In this document: positions 34,913 through 44,677 of the stretch, piece after piece
Numbering within the stretch: position 1 is the first letter of the stretch
Layout: each line of letters opens with the position of its first letter
DNA from: DATMER01 sp035556715
Lineage (GTDB): Bacteria > Acidobacteriota > Thermoanaerobaculia > Multivoradales > UBA5704
Direction: 5' to 3'
Assembly: GCA_035556715.1 (NCBI GenBank)
Contig: DATMER010000096.1
Coordinates: 62,001-126,000, forward strand
Length of the DNA: 64,000 bases
Made by a program: the position numbers and the translations under genes
Notes under the pieces: generated by a model
What the model saw: only the letters and a program-made list of their open reading frames with translations
Databases searched by the model: none
Told to the model about the DNA's origin: nothing

Positions 34913-36061
34913 CTACTCCTTGGCGTTCAAGGCGATGTTGAGGCGCAGCAGGAGCTTCTCGAGGCTGGCGGCGTCCTTGATCTCGACCGGCAGGTCGCGC
35001 ACCGAGTCCATGACCTGGTTCTGCTCGTCTTCCACCTGGAAGCTGATGAGGACGCGCCGGGCGCGCTGGAGGTCGGCGCGCTTCAGAGTCATCTCGATGT
35101 TGCGCGACAGCTCGTGCCGCCCGTTGGTGCCCGCCTTCGCGGCTGGTCCGGCAGACGAGGGAGCCGCCGGGGCCGGCGCCTTGGCCTGCTGGCGCAGCTT
35201 CTCGAGCTCGCCCAGGATGTCGAGCGACCCCTTTCTGACCGCTGCCGGCTTTTGCGGCGGCGGGGGTGGCGGGGCCGGGGTGGTCAGCCGCGGCGGAGCG
35301 GCCGCCGGAGCCGGCTGGGGCACGACCGGGTGGGCTGCCGAGACCGGGACCGGAGGAGGAGGCGCAATTACCGGACCAACCACCGGATGAGCCCCGGAAA
35401 CCGGAGCCGGCATCTGGACCGGGGGCCTCGGCGGTCCCGGGGGCCGGGGCGGGGCGGCCGGCGTGTCGGGCCGGGCCAGCCGTTTCTTGAGCGACAGCAG
35501 GGTGACCCGGGAGATCTCCTTGAGCGTCTCGAAGACGCCCACGCCGGAGACCGCGCACGCCTCGACGTGCGGCCAGTTGCCCCGGTTCATGGCCGCGTTG
35601 ATCTCGTCCACCGACAGGATGTCGGGCAGGTCGCGCTTGTTGAACTGGAGGACGATGGGGAGGGTGTCCACGGACAGCCCCATCTCGGTCAGGTTCTCCT
35701 CCAGGTTGCGGAAGGAGTCGATGTTGGCCTGGAGCATCGGCCGCTGGGAGTCGGCGACGAAGACCACGCCGTCCACGCCCTTGAGCACGAGCTTGCGGGT
35801 GGTGTTATAGAAGACCTGCCCGGGCACGGTGTAGAGCTGAATCCGGGTGTTGAAGCCGGCGATGGAGCCGACGTCGATCGGGAGCAGGTCGAAGAACAGG
35901 GTCCGGTCGGTCTCGGTCTCCAGGGAGACCATCTCGCCCCGGGAGTCGGACGTGGTGTGCCCGTAGATGTAGTGGAGATTGGTGGTCTTGCCGCACAGAC
36001 CGGGGCCGTAATAAACGACCTTCGCGGCCATCTGCATCGTGCTGTAGTTGAAGAAAACCAT
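34913..36061 (-). CDS. mglA: MglA-like small GTPase with long Pro-rich C-terminal extension
   Basis: A 382-residue protein. Residues 1-195 match MglA polarity GTPases: MVFFNYSTMQMAAKVVYYGPGLCGKTTNLHYIY with P-loop GPGLCGKTT, switch region DRTLFFDLLP, the LYTVPGQVFYNTTRK segment and NKRD. After this, about 100 residues are Pro/Ala-rich and low complexity, ending in a conserved-looking 80-residue helical tail (LDILGELEKLRQQ ... LPVEIKDAASLEKLLLRLNIALNAKE). Canonical MglA is about 195 residues and is paired with MglB (Roadblock), which is not adjacent here. The start at 36059-36061 follows MglA homology; an earlier ATG at 36092-36094 adds 11 residues. Confidence 0.88.
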   Translation of the reverse strand: MVFFNYSTMQMAAKVVYYGPGLCGKTTNLHYIYGHTTSDSRGEMVSLETETDRTLFFDLLPIDVGSIAGFNTRIQLYTVPGQVFYNTTRKLVLKGVDGVVFVADSQRPMLQANIDSFRNLEENLTEMGLSVDTLPIVLQFNKRDLPDILSVDEINAAMNRGNWPHVEACAVSGVGVFETLKEISRVTLLSLKKRLARPDTPAAPPRPPGPPRPPVQMPAPVSGAHPVVGPVIAPPPPVPVSAAHPVVPQPAPAAAPPRLTTPAPPPPPPQKPAAVRKGSLDILGELEKLRQQAKAPAPAAPSSAGPAAKAGTNGRHELSRNIEMTLKRADLQRARRVLISFQVEDEQNQVMDSVRDLPVEIKDAASLEKLLLRLNIALNAKE

Positions 36062-36128
36062 ATCTTTACCGGCCGGAGACGGGGCAGTGAGCATAGCACC
36101 CGCCCCCGGGCGAAGCAACGAGGCCCTT

Positions 36129-36971
36129 TCAGACGTCCGGGGGCATGTCCAGGGTGTCCAGGAGCTTCCGCTGCTCCGCGGTGAGCTCCCCGATCCTCTC
36201 CTTCTGCCGCAGGGTCTCCCGGGCGAGGTGCAGGACCAGGGGGAGCTTGTCCGGGGCGAGCCTGCGGAGTGTCTCCAGGTGCCGGGCCACCACCTCGCGG
36301 TCCCCCCGGGCGGCCGGTCCGGTGAGCACCTCGGCGGGGGCTCCGGTCTCAATCGCCTGGGCCACGGCCCCCCGGCAGAGCTCCAGATACCCCCGGACTG
36401 CGGCCTCGGGCAGCCCCAGCCGCCGGGCCAGGTCCTCGGCCAAGGCCAGGAGGGTGACCACCCCGCCCGCGGCCAGGGTCGCGGCGAAGTGGTAGAGGGG
36501 ACGCGCCTCCGCCGAGATCTCCCCCGAGACCCCGCCCCACGCCGCAGCCAACCGGTGGGCCAGGGCGGCAGCCGGAGGATCGCCGTCCACCGCGAAGAAG
36601 ACCCCCCTTGCCTGGGCCGGGTCCGGCAGCGGGCGGGGAAAGGCTTTAAGAGGATGGAGGGAGCCGACCGCCGAGCCTGCCGCCCGCAGGGGAGCGAGCG
36701 CCGAGGCGTCAAGGCATCCCGACGTGTGGAGGGCCACCGCCGCCTGGGGCCGCCGGGCCAGGACCTCGGCCACCTCCAGCAGGCCGGGGTCTGGAACGGA
36801 GACCAGGAGGAGGTCCTGTCCCGAGGAGGAGAGATCTGCGAGATCCCGCCGCCCCGCCACGGCCACCCGCCGCGCCCCCGCCGCCTCCAGCCAGGCAGCC
36901 AGGCTGGTGCCCACCCGTCCGGGCCCGGCGAGGGAAAAGGTCAGGCCGGCGAGGGGGAGCGTCGTGGGCAC
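36129..36971 (-). CDS. Rossmann-like/DUF2520 oxidoreductase
   Basis: A 280-residue protein with an N-terminal NAD(P)-binding fold (LTFSLAGPGRVGTSLAAWLEAAGARRV) and a DUF2520 C-terminal helical domain. Diagnostic blocks are ALHTSGCLDASALAPLRAAGSAVGSLHPLKAFP and ARPLYHFAATLAAGGVVTLLALAEDLARRLGL. The family resembles ProC/NADP-dependent reductases but its substrate is unknown. ATG at 36969-36971 has TATATT-like -10 sequence just upstream on the minus strand. It heads the leftward block ending at thiL and is divergent from hrcA. Confidence 0.85.
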   Translation of the reverse strand: MPTTLPLAGLTFSLAGPGRVGTSLAAWLEAAGARRVAVAGRRDLADLSSSGQDLLLVSVPDPGLLEVAEVLARRPQAAVALHTSGCLDASALAPLRAAGSAVGSLHPLKAFPRPLPDPAQARGVFFAVDGDPPAAALAHRLAAAWGGVSGEISAEARPLYHFAATLAAGGVVTLLALAEDLARRLGLPEAAVRGYLELCRGAVAQAIETGAPAEVLTGPAARGDREVVARHLETLRRLAPDKLPLVLHLARETLRQKERIGELTAEQRKLLDTLDMPPDV

Positions 36972-36995
36972 GATATCAATATATACCGCCCCCCT

Positions 36996-37015
36996 CCTGG
37001 GGTTTTAACCCCAGG
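36996..37015. promoter_or_regulatory. 20-bp palindrome in the divergent hrcA/DUF2520 region
   Basis: A 9-bp perfect inverted repeat CCTGGGGTT/AACCCCAGG with a TT centre. It lies between the start of the leftward DUF2520 gene and the hrcA promoter, so it may be an operator or a small hairpin. Confidence 0.4.
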
Positions 37016-37043
37016 CCACTCAGCGCTTTACCCCGCCTCCACC

Positions 37044-37072
37044 TTGACAAACCGCCCCCCTCCGGCTATCCT
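37044..37072 (+). promoter_or_regulatory. Sigma-70 promoter of the hrcA-grpE-dnaK-dnaJ operon
   Basis: A perfect TTGACA (37044-37049), a 17-nt spacer and TATCCT (37067-37072). Transcription would start inside the CIRCE element that follows, the classic arrangement for HrcA repression. Confidence 0.75.
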
Positions 37073-37074
37073 TC

Positions 37075-37101
37075 TTAGCACTCTCGATCCGAGAGTGCTA
37101 A
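37075..37101 (+). promoter_or_regulatory. CIRCE operator (HrcA binding site)
   Basis: An exact CIRCE: TTAGCACTC (37075-37083), 9 nt, GAGTGCTAA (37093-37101). HrcA binds this under non-stress conditions and is released when GroE is occupied by misfolded protein. Confidence 0.95.
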
Positions 37102-37119
37102 CGTCCGGAGCCGGTGAGC

Positions 37120-38214
37120 ATGGAGATCAACCACGGGGCGAATCCCGCCAGCCCGGCCAGCCCGGCGAAGCTGACGCCGCGGGACCGGGACATCCTCAAG
37201 GACGTCATCCTGACGTACATCCTGACCGCAGAGCCGGTGAGCTCGCGGTCGGTATCCAAGCACGGCCAGCTCGGGCTGTCCGCGGCCACCATCCGCAATG
37301 TCATGGCCGACCTGGAGGAGTGGGGGTTCCTGGCGCAGCCGCACACCTCGGCGGGGCGCGTGCCCACCCGGGCCGCGTACCACCTCTTCATCAAGACCAT
37401 GATGGAGGCGCGCGCCATCCCCGCCAAGGAGCGGCGCTACATCGAGGAGAACCTCAAGGGGGTCCCCTCCGACGCCGACCAGCTCATGGAGGTGACCTCC
37501 CATCTGCTGTCGGAGCTCTCCAACCAGGTCGGGATCGTGCTCACCCCCACCTGGGGCGACACGGTCCTCAAGGCCGTGGACTTCGTGCCGCTCTCCGGCA
37601 ACCGGGTGCTGTGCGTGGTGGTCTCCACGGCCGGGTTCGTCGAGAACAAGGTCATCGAGACCGAGGAGGCCGTGCCCCGCGAGGAGCTGGTGCGGATCTC
37701 GAACTACCTGACCGAGAACTTCGCCGGCCAGACGCTGCGCGAGGTCCGCGAGCGGCTGCTGCGCCGCATGGCGGAGGAGCGCGCCCAGATGGACCGCTGG
37801 CTCGCCACCACCCTGGAGCTGGCTCGCCGCGGCCTCGACGTAGACCAGGGGCCCGGCGTGGTCATGGAGGGCACCACCTCCCTCCTCACCCAGCCGGAGC
37901 TGTCCGACCTCCACCGCGTGCGCCGCATGTTCGAGACGTTCCACGACAAGGCCCGGCTGGTCAACCTGCTGAACCAGTGCCTCCTGGGCGGCGGCATCCG
38001 TGTCATCATCGGCGAGGACAGCGACCTCACCTCCGAGCTGGGCTTCAGCCTGGTCGCCAAGTCCTACGGCGTGGGCGACCGCACCCTGGGCACCCTGGGG
38101 ATCTTCGGGCCGTCCCGCATGGAGTACCAGAAGATCATCCCGCTGGTCGATTTCCTGGGAGAGACCCTGAGCCGGGCGCTCGCCGAGAGCTTCTCCGGCC
38201 CGGAAAGAAAATAA
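37120..38214 (+). CDS. hrcA: Heat-inducible transcription repressor HrcA
   Basis: A 364-residue HrcA. The N-terminal winged HTH is recognisable in DILKDVILTYILTAEPVSSRSVSKHGQLGLSAATIRNVMADLEEWGFLAQPHTSAGRVPTRAAYHLFI (residues roughly 25-90). The GAF-like core and dimer domain end with LGTLGIFGPSRMEYQKIIPLVDFLGE. It represses its own operon through the CIRCE 19 nt upstream. ATG 37120 is preceded by GGAG at 37107-37110; an in-frame GTG at 37114 would add two residues. Confidence 0.95.
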   Translation: MEINHGANPASPASPAKLTPRDRDILKDVILTYILTAEPVSSRSVSKHGQLGLSAATIRNVMADLEEWGFLAQPHTSAGRVPTRAAYHLFIKTMMEARAIPAKERRYIEENLKGVPSDADQLMEVTSHLLSELSNQVGIVLTPTWGDTVLKAVDFVPLSGNRVLCVVVSTAGFVENKVIETEEAVPREELVRISNYLTENFAGQTLREVRERLLRRMAEERAQMDRWLATTLELARRGLDVDQGPGVVMEGTTSLLTQPELSDLHRVRRMFETFHDKARLVNLLNQCLLGGGIRVIIGEDSDLTSELGFSLVAKSYGVGDRTLGTLGIFGPSRMEYQKIIPLVDFLGETLSRALAESFSGPERK

Positions 38215-38244
38215 TCGAGCTTGACGAGAGAGCAGGAGAGGGCG

Positions 38245-38901
38245 ATGGCAGACGACATCAAGAACCCGGGCGAGGACGAGGCGGTCGCCCTCGACCTGGA
38301 TGGACAGACCGAAGACCTCGACGCCGCCATGCGCGACGCCGTGGCCGCCGTGGAGGAGGTCGAGGGCAAGAGCGGCGGGAGCGCCGTGGAAAACGCCGCG
38401 GAAGAGACCCCCGCGGAAGAGACTCCCGAGGAAGAGGTCGCCAAGCTGCGGCGCGAGATCGCCGACTTGCGCGACCGCTCCATGCGCACCCTGGCCGACT
38501 TCGACAACTTCCGCAAGCGCTCCGAGCGCGAGCGCCAGGAGAGCCGGAAGTACGCCCTCCTGGAGCCCCTGCGCGAGTTCCTGGAAGTCGTGGACAACCT
38601 CGGCCTGGCGCTCTCCGCGGCCGGCTCGGCCGAGGACCTGAAGCGGGGCGTTGAGATGATCCACCGCCAGATGCAGGAGCTGCTGCGCCGCTTCGGCGTC
38701 AAGGAGATCGAGGCCCTGAACCAGCCGTTCGACCCGGCCCTCCACGAGGCGGTGCAGCGCGAGGAGGACCCCACGGTCCAGAAGCCGACCGTGGTCGGCG
38801 AGCTGCGGCGGGGCTACCAGCTCCACGACCGGCTGCTGCGGCCGTCCATGGTCAAGGTGGCGGTGCCGTCGGAGACGAAGCCGGCGGTCGAGGGGGTGTA
38901 A
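38245..38901 (+). CDS. grpE: Nucleotide exchange factor GrpE
   Basis: A 218-residue GrpE that releases ADP from DnaK. A disordered acidic N-terminus (about 1-70) precedes a long coiled coil (EEEVAKLRREIADLRDRSMRTLADFDNFRKRSERERQES). The C-terminal beta domain carries LHEAVQREEDPTVQKPTVVGELRRGYQLHDRLLRPSMVKVA. AGGAGAGGG lies just upstream of ATG 38245; a TTG at 38221 opens the same frame but its codons are the SD region. Cytoplasmic; second gene of the CIRCE operon. Confidence 0.95.
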   Translation: MADDIKNPGEDEAVALDLDGQTEDLDAAMRDAVAAVEEVEGKSGGSAVENAAEETPAEETPEEEVAKLRREIADLRDRSMRTLADFDNFRKRSERERQESRKYALLEPLREFLEVVDNLGLALSAAGSAEDLKRGVEMIHRQMQELLRRFGVKEIEALNQPFDPALHEAVQREEDPTVQKPTVVGELRRGYQLHDRLLRPSMVKVAVPSETKPAVEGV

Positions 38902-38904
38902 AGC

Positions 38905-38997
38905 ACACGGACAGGCACGGACAGACACGGACGGACACGGTCAGGAAAAACAAGCGGCTGTCGGTGTCCGTCCGTGCTGGTCCGTGCTCGTCCGTGT
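38905..38997 (+). repeat. Tandem ACACGGACAG decamers forming a long imperfect hairpin between grpE and dnaK
   Basis: The left arm (38905-38940) holds three and a half ACACGGAC(A/G)G decamers. The right arm (38962-38997) is nearly its reverse complement, with about six mismatches in 36. In the transcript this would form a stem of roughly 36 bp within the 179-nt gap before dnaK. It could slow RNases, attenuate transcription or set GrpE:DnaK ratios. Confidence 0.65.
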
Positions 38998-39080
38998 TCC
39001 GTTCCGCGTACAATACCCGACAGCATCGCTTGGATAAGCCATTTTGACGGACGGCCTGAACGACCGGTGAGGTCATCTCC

Positions 39081-40910
<1,830 letters not shown>

Positions 40911-40913
40911 CGA

Positions 40914-42032
40914 ATGGCGAAACGGGACTATTACGAAATCATGGGCGTCGAGCGGAACGCCGGCCAGCAGGATATCAAGTCGGCGTACCGCAAGCTGGCG
41001 CAGAAGTACCATCCGGACCGCAACCCGGGGGACAAGGAGGCCGAGGAGAAGTTCAAGGAGGCAGCCGAGGCGTACGCGGTGCTGTCGGACCAGGAGAAGC
41101 GGGCGCGCTACGACCGCTTCGGCCACCAGGGTCTGGGCGGAGCCGGCGGCTTCGGCGGGATCGATCCCACGATCTTCGCGGACTTCTCGGACATCCTGGG
41201 CGACTTCTTCGGCCTGGGCGGAGGCGGCGGCCGCGGGCGCGGCGGCTCGGGCATGACCCGGGGCTCGGACCTGCGCTACGACCTGACGCTCACCTTCGAG
41301 GAGGCCGCCTTCGGCGCGGAGACCACGCTGCGCGTGCCGCGGCTGGAGACCTGCGAGGCCTGCAAGGGGAACGGGAGCCAGGGCGGAGCGGCGCCGGCGA
41401 TGTGCTCGGCCTGTGCCGGGCGCGGCCAGGTGCGCTTCACCCAGGGCTTCTTCACGGTGGCCCGCACCTGCCCGCAGTGCCGGGGCGAGGGGCGGGTGAT
41501 CTCGGACCCCTGCAAGGAGTGCGAGGGCGAGGGCCGGGTGGAGAAGGAGCGCTCGCTGTCGGTCAAGATCCCGGCGGGCGTGGACAACGGGGCGCGGCTG
41601 CGCCTGATGGGTGAAGGCGAGCACGGCCGGCGCGGCGGTCCGGCGGGAGATCTCTACGTGGTGGTGCAGGTCCGGCCGCACGCGAAGTTCCGCCGCGACG
41701 GCTCGACCGTGTTCTCCAAGTTCGCGATCAGCTTCCCGCAGGCCGTGCTCGGCACCACGGTCGAGGTCGACACCCTCCACGGCAAGTCCTCGCTGGACGT
41801 CCCGCCGGGCACCGCGCACGGCCGCGACTTCCGTTTGCGTCACCAGGGTATCGAGCGTCTGGACGGCGGCGGCAAGGGCGACCACGTGGTGACCGTCGAG
41901 GTCGAGGTCCCGCACCCGCGCAACCTTTCGGACGAGGAACAGCAGCTCCTCCGCCGCCTGGCCGAGATCCGCGGCGAATCGGTGCGGGAGGAGCGGGGGG
42001 TTCTCGACCGGGTGAAGAATCTGTTCGGGTAG
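40914..42032 (+). CDS. dnaJ: Co-chaperone DnaJ
   Basis: A 372-residue type I DnaJ. The J domain (residues 1-70) has the HPD motif in KYHPDRNPGDKEAEEKF. A Gly/Phe-rich region (about 72-110) is followed by four CxxCxGxG-type zinc repeats: CEACKGNG, CSACAGRG, CPQCRGEG and CKECEGEG. The C-terminal domain includes GVDNGARLRLMGEGEHG. It delivers substrates to DnaK and stimulates its ATPase. Overlapping-style spacing: 3 nt after dnaK and 6 nt before prmA. Confidence 0.96.
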   Translation: MAKRDYYEIMGVERNAGQQDIKSAYRKLAQKYHPDRNPGDKEAEEKFKEAAEAYAVLSDQEKRARYDRFGHQGLGGAGGFGGIDPTIFADFSDILGDFFGLGGGGGRGRGGSGMTRGSDLRYDLTLTFEEAAFGAETTLRVPRLETCEACKGNGSQGGAAPAMCSACAGRGQVRFTQGFFTVARTCPQCRGEGRVISDPCKECEGEGRVEKERSLSVKIPAGVDNGARLRLMGEGEHGRRGGPAGDLYVVVQVRPHAKFRRDGSTVFSKFAISFPQAVLGTTVEVDTLHGKSSLDVPPGTAHGRDFRLRHQGIERLDGGGKGDHVVTVEVEVPHPRNLSDEEQQLLRRLAEIRGESVREERGVLDRVKNLFG

Positions 42033-42038
42033 GGGAGC

Positions 42039-42887
42039 ATGCCCTACCTCCGCCGCACCTACCACCTCCCCCCCGACCTGGAGGAGGTCGTCCTCACCGA
42101 CCTCTGGGCCGCGGGCACGCTCGGGGTGCAGTCGTCCTCCGGGCCGGACGGCGAGGTCCGGCTGGAGGCGTGGTTTCCCGAGGGCTCGAAGCCTGAGCTG
42201 CCGGCGCGGGCCGGGGTGGCGGTGGGTTTCGAGGACTCCATCCCTGACCGCGACTGGCTGGCGGGGTACCGGGAGCGGGCTCAGCCGTTCCCCGTCGGGC
42301 GGACTCTCTTCGTCGATCCCCGCGAGCCGGACGAGGCTTCCCTCGAAGTCCCGGAGGGGCGACGGCTCCTGCGGCTCCCTGCCCGCACCGCGTTTGGGAT
42401 TGGCAGCCACGAGTCCACCAGCCTGGCCGTCGAGCTTCTGGAGGACGCCGACCTCCGCGGCAGGAGGGTTCTCGATGTCGGCACCGGCACCGGCATTCTC
42501 GCCTTCACCTCTCTGCTCCTGGGCGCGGAGGAGGTCGTAGCCTTCGACATCGATCCGGCCTCTCCTTTCAACGCTTTGGTCAACCGGCGGCTGAACCGGC
42601 TCCACCCGCGGCTCTACGTAGGGACGTCCGCCGCCCTCAGGCCGGAAGCACCTTTCGACCTGGAGCTGATCAACGTCATTCCCGAGGAGATCGGCCCGGA
42701 GATGCCGGCTCTGGTGCGCCACCTCCGGCCCGGCGGAGAGGTGATCCTGTCGGGCATCCTGGAGGAGCGGGGAGACGAGGTGCTGGCGAGCGTCCGGGCT
42801 CTCGGGCTCGTCGAGCGCGACCGCCGCGAGACCGCGGAGTGGGTCGCGTTCCGGGTCGGCTTGCGGGTCGGCGTGGAGGCTCCCTGA
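42039..42887 (+). CDS. prmA: Ribosomal protein L11 methyltransferase (PrmA)
   Basis: A 282-residue PrmA. The catalytic domain shows TAFGIGSHESTSLAVELLE, the SAM motif DVGTGTGILAF, and VVAFDIDPASPFNALVNRRLN. NVIPEEIGPEMPAL corresponds to the NI(L/V)-type substrate motif. It trimethylates L11. The N-terminal domain that binds L11 is present but divergent. It follows dnaJ in the heat-shock operon, as in many bacteria, and its stop overlaps rsmE by one base. Confidence 0.9.
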   Translation: MPYLRRTYHLPPDLEEVVLTDLWAAGTLGVQSSSGPDGEVRLEAWFPEGSKPELPARAGVAVGFEDSIPDRDWLAGYRERAQPFPVGRTLFVDPREPDEASLEVPEGRRLLRLPARTAFGIGSHESTSLAVELLEDADLRGRRVLDVGTGTGILAFTSLLLGAEEVVAFDIDPASPFNALVNRRLNRLHPRLYVGTSAALRPEAPFDLELINVIPEEIGPEMPALVRHLRPGGEVILSGILEERGDEVLASVRALGLVERDRRETAEWVAFRVGLRVGVEAP

Positions 42888-43615
42888 TGGAGATGGTCAC
42901 CCTCCTCGCCGGCCCGGAGGAGCTCGACGCGGGCGAGGTCAAGGTCGAGGGGGACGCCTACCGCCATCTCTTCCGGGCGCGGCGCGTGCCGGTCGGCGCC
43001 ATCTTCCGGGTCGTGGACGGCCAGGGGCGCGCCCGGTGGGGCGAGGTCGCCCGCGTGGACCGGAGCTCGGCCCGGGTGGTGCTGAAAGATCCGGCCCCCA
43101 CCCATGAGCCCGCCTTCCGGCTCGACCTGCTGGTCCCCACCTTCCGGCCCGAGCGGGCGTCCTGGCTGGTAGAGAAGACCACCGAGTTCGGGGTCTCGGC
43201 CATCCGGTTCCTGAACAGCGTCCGGGCGCCGCGCACCTTCGGCGACGGCGGCATCGAGCGGCTGCGGCGGGTGGCGGTATCCGCGGTCGAGCAGTGCCAC
43301 CGCTCCCTCCTCCCCGACATCTCCGGCCCTCATGCCTGGGAGGAGATCGGCAAGCTGACCACCCGAGCCGAGGGCCGCTGGTTCCTGGACACCAAGGGCG
43401 CGCCCGGCGACTGGGGACCCCTTGGCGCGAGCGGCGCCCTCCTGGTCGGACCCGAGGGGGGATGGACCCCGGAGGAGCGCCAGGAGGTGCTCGACGCGGG
43501 CTGGCGGCCCGTGGGTCTGGGTCCCCGGATCCTGCGCATCGAGTCCGCCGCGCTGGTGGGAGCCGCCATGCTCCTCCTGGGCCGGAATGAGCCTTCGTTC
43601 AAAACTACAAATTGA
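42887..43615 (+). CDS. rsmE: 16S rRNA (uracil-1498-N3) methyltransferase
   Basis: A 242-residue RsmE. The N-terminal PUA-like domain begins DAYRHLFRARRVPVGAIFRVVDG. The SPOUT domain contains WLVEKTTEFGVSAIRFL, the trefoil-knot motif LLVGPEGGWTPEE and LGPRILRIESAALVGAAMLL. It methylates U1498 of 16S rRNA. ATG 42887 overlaps the prmA stop; a second ATG at 42893 is also possible. Confidence 0.94.
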   Translation: MEMVTLLAGPEELDAGEVKVEGDAYRHLFRARRVPVGAIFRVVDGQGRARWGEVARVDRSSARVVLKDPAPTHEPAFRLDLLVPTFRPERASWLVEKTTEFGVSAIRFLNSVRAPRTFGDGGIERLRRVAVSAVEQCHRSLLPDISGPHAWEEIGKLTTRAEGRWFLDTKGAPGDWGPLGASGALLVGPEGGWTPEERQEVLDAGWRPVGLGPRILRIESAALVGAAMLLLGRNEPSFKTTN

Positions 43616-43621
43616 CCTTAA

Positions 43622-43651
43622 TTGACCCTGATAGGGGGTTCGGGCTAGCAT
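43622..43651 (+). promoter_or_regulatory. Probable promoter of ilvE
   Basis: TTGACC (43622-43627), an 18-nt spacer, TAGCAT (43646-43651). A second TTGACC lies 10 bp upstream (43612-43617), making an AATTGACC direct repeat. AGGAGGT at 43674-43680 is the ribosome site. Confidence 0.5.
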
Positions 43652-43684
43652 CCCGACCAGAAGAACCGCTCCAAGGAGGTTTCC

Positions 43685-44665
43685 TTGTCCAATCCATTCG
43701 CCGGAGTCCGCTGGATCTGGATGAACGGCAGGCTCGTCGAGTTCGAGAAGGCCACCATCCACGTGATGAGCCACGTCGTCCACTATGGATCGGGTGTGTT
43801 CGAGGGCATCCGCTGCTACAACACCCTACGAGGCTCGGCGGTCTTCCGGCTCCCGGAGCACGTCCGGCGGCTGGACCTGTCCGCGAAGATCTATCGCATG
43901 AACCTGCCCGGCACGGCGGAGGAGTTCTCCGAGGCGATCCTGGAGACGATCCGCGCCAACGGCCTGGACGCCTGCTACATCCGCCCTGTCGTCTACCGCG
44001 GCTTCGGCAGCATGGGGGTCAACCCGCTGCGCTCGCCCGTGGAGTCGGTGATCTGCGTCTGGCCCTGGGGCAAGTACCTCGGAGAGACCGCCGAGCAGGG
44101 GGTGGACGTCTGCGTCTCTTCCTGGCGCAGACCGGCCAGCCAGGCGCTGCCGGCCGTGGCCAAGGCAACGGGCAACTATCTCAGCTCGCAGCTCATCAAG
44201 ATGGAGGCGATCACCAACGGCTACGTCGAGGGGATCGCGCTCGATTCGAGCGGCAACGTCAGCGAGGGCTCGGGCGAGAACCTCTTCCTGGTGCGCAACG
44301 GTGTGCTGGTGACGCCGCCGCTCGCCGCGTCGCTCCTCCACGGGATCACGCGCGATACCGTGATCACCCTGGCCCTTGACATGGGCATCGAGGTGCGCGA
44401 GGAGGTGGTCTCCCGCGGCCAGCTCTACACCTGCGACGAGCTGTTCCTGACCGGCACAGCGGCCGAGATCACGCCGGTGCGCTCGGTCGACCGCTACCAG
44501 GTCGGGGCGGGCTGCCCCGGCGAGGTGACGCGGCGCATCCTGACCGCATTCAACCAGGTCGTCGCCGGCGAAGCCGAGGACCGCCACGGCTGGCTCACGC
44601 CGGTCGGCCGTATGGAGAAGACCCCCGCAGAGAGCGAGGCAGCCCTGAGCCCTGCCGAGGCATAG
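43685..44665 (+). CDS. ilvE: Branched-chain amino acid aminotransferase
   Basis: A 326-residue fold-type IV PLP aminotransferase. The start is TTG at 43685, four bases after a full AGGAGGT. Motifs: WMNGRLVEFEKATIHVMSHVVHYGSGVFEGIRCY, the PLP lysine in AVAKATGNYLSSQLIKMEA, the SEGSGENLFLV cofactor loop and LFLTGTAAEITPV. It transfers amino groups between glutamate and branched-chain keto acids. Chain ends with a 25-residue Ala/Glu-rich tail. Own promoter, so partly independent of the upstream operon. Confidence 0.95.
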   Translation: MSNPFAGVRWIWMNGRLVEFEKATIHVMSHVVHYGSGVFEGIRCYNTLRGSAVFRLPEHVRRLDLSAKIYRMNLPGTAEEFSEAILETIRANGLDACYIRPVVYRGFGSMGVNPLRSPVESVICVWPWGKYLGETAEQGVDVCVSSWRRPASQALPAVAKATGNYLSSQLIKMEAITNGYVEGIALDSSGNVSEGSGENLFLVRNGVLVTPPLAASLLHGITRDTVITLALDMGIEVREEVVSRGQLYTCDELFLTGTAAEITPVRSVDRYQVGAGCPGEVTRRILTAFNQVVAGEAEDRHGWLTPVGRMEKTPAESEAALSPAEA

Positions 44666-44677
44666 CGAGGCATAGCA

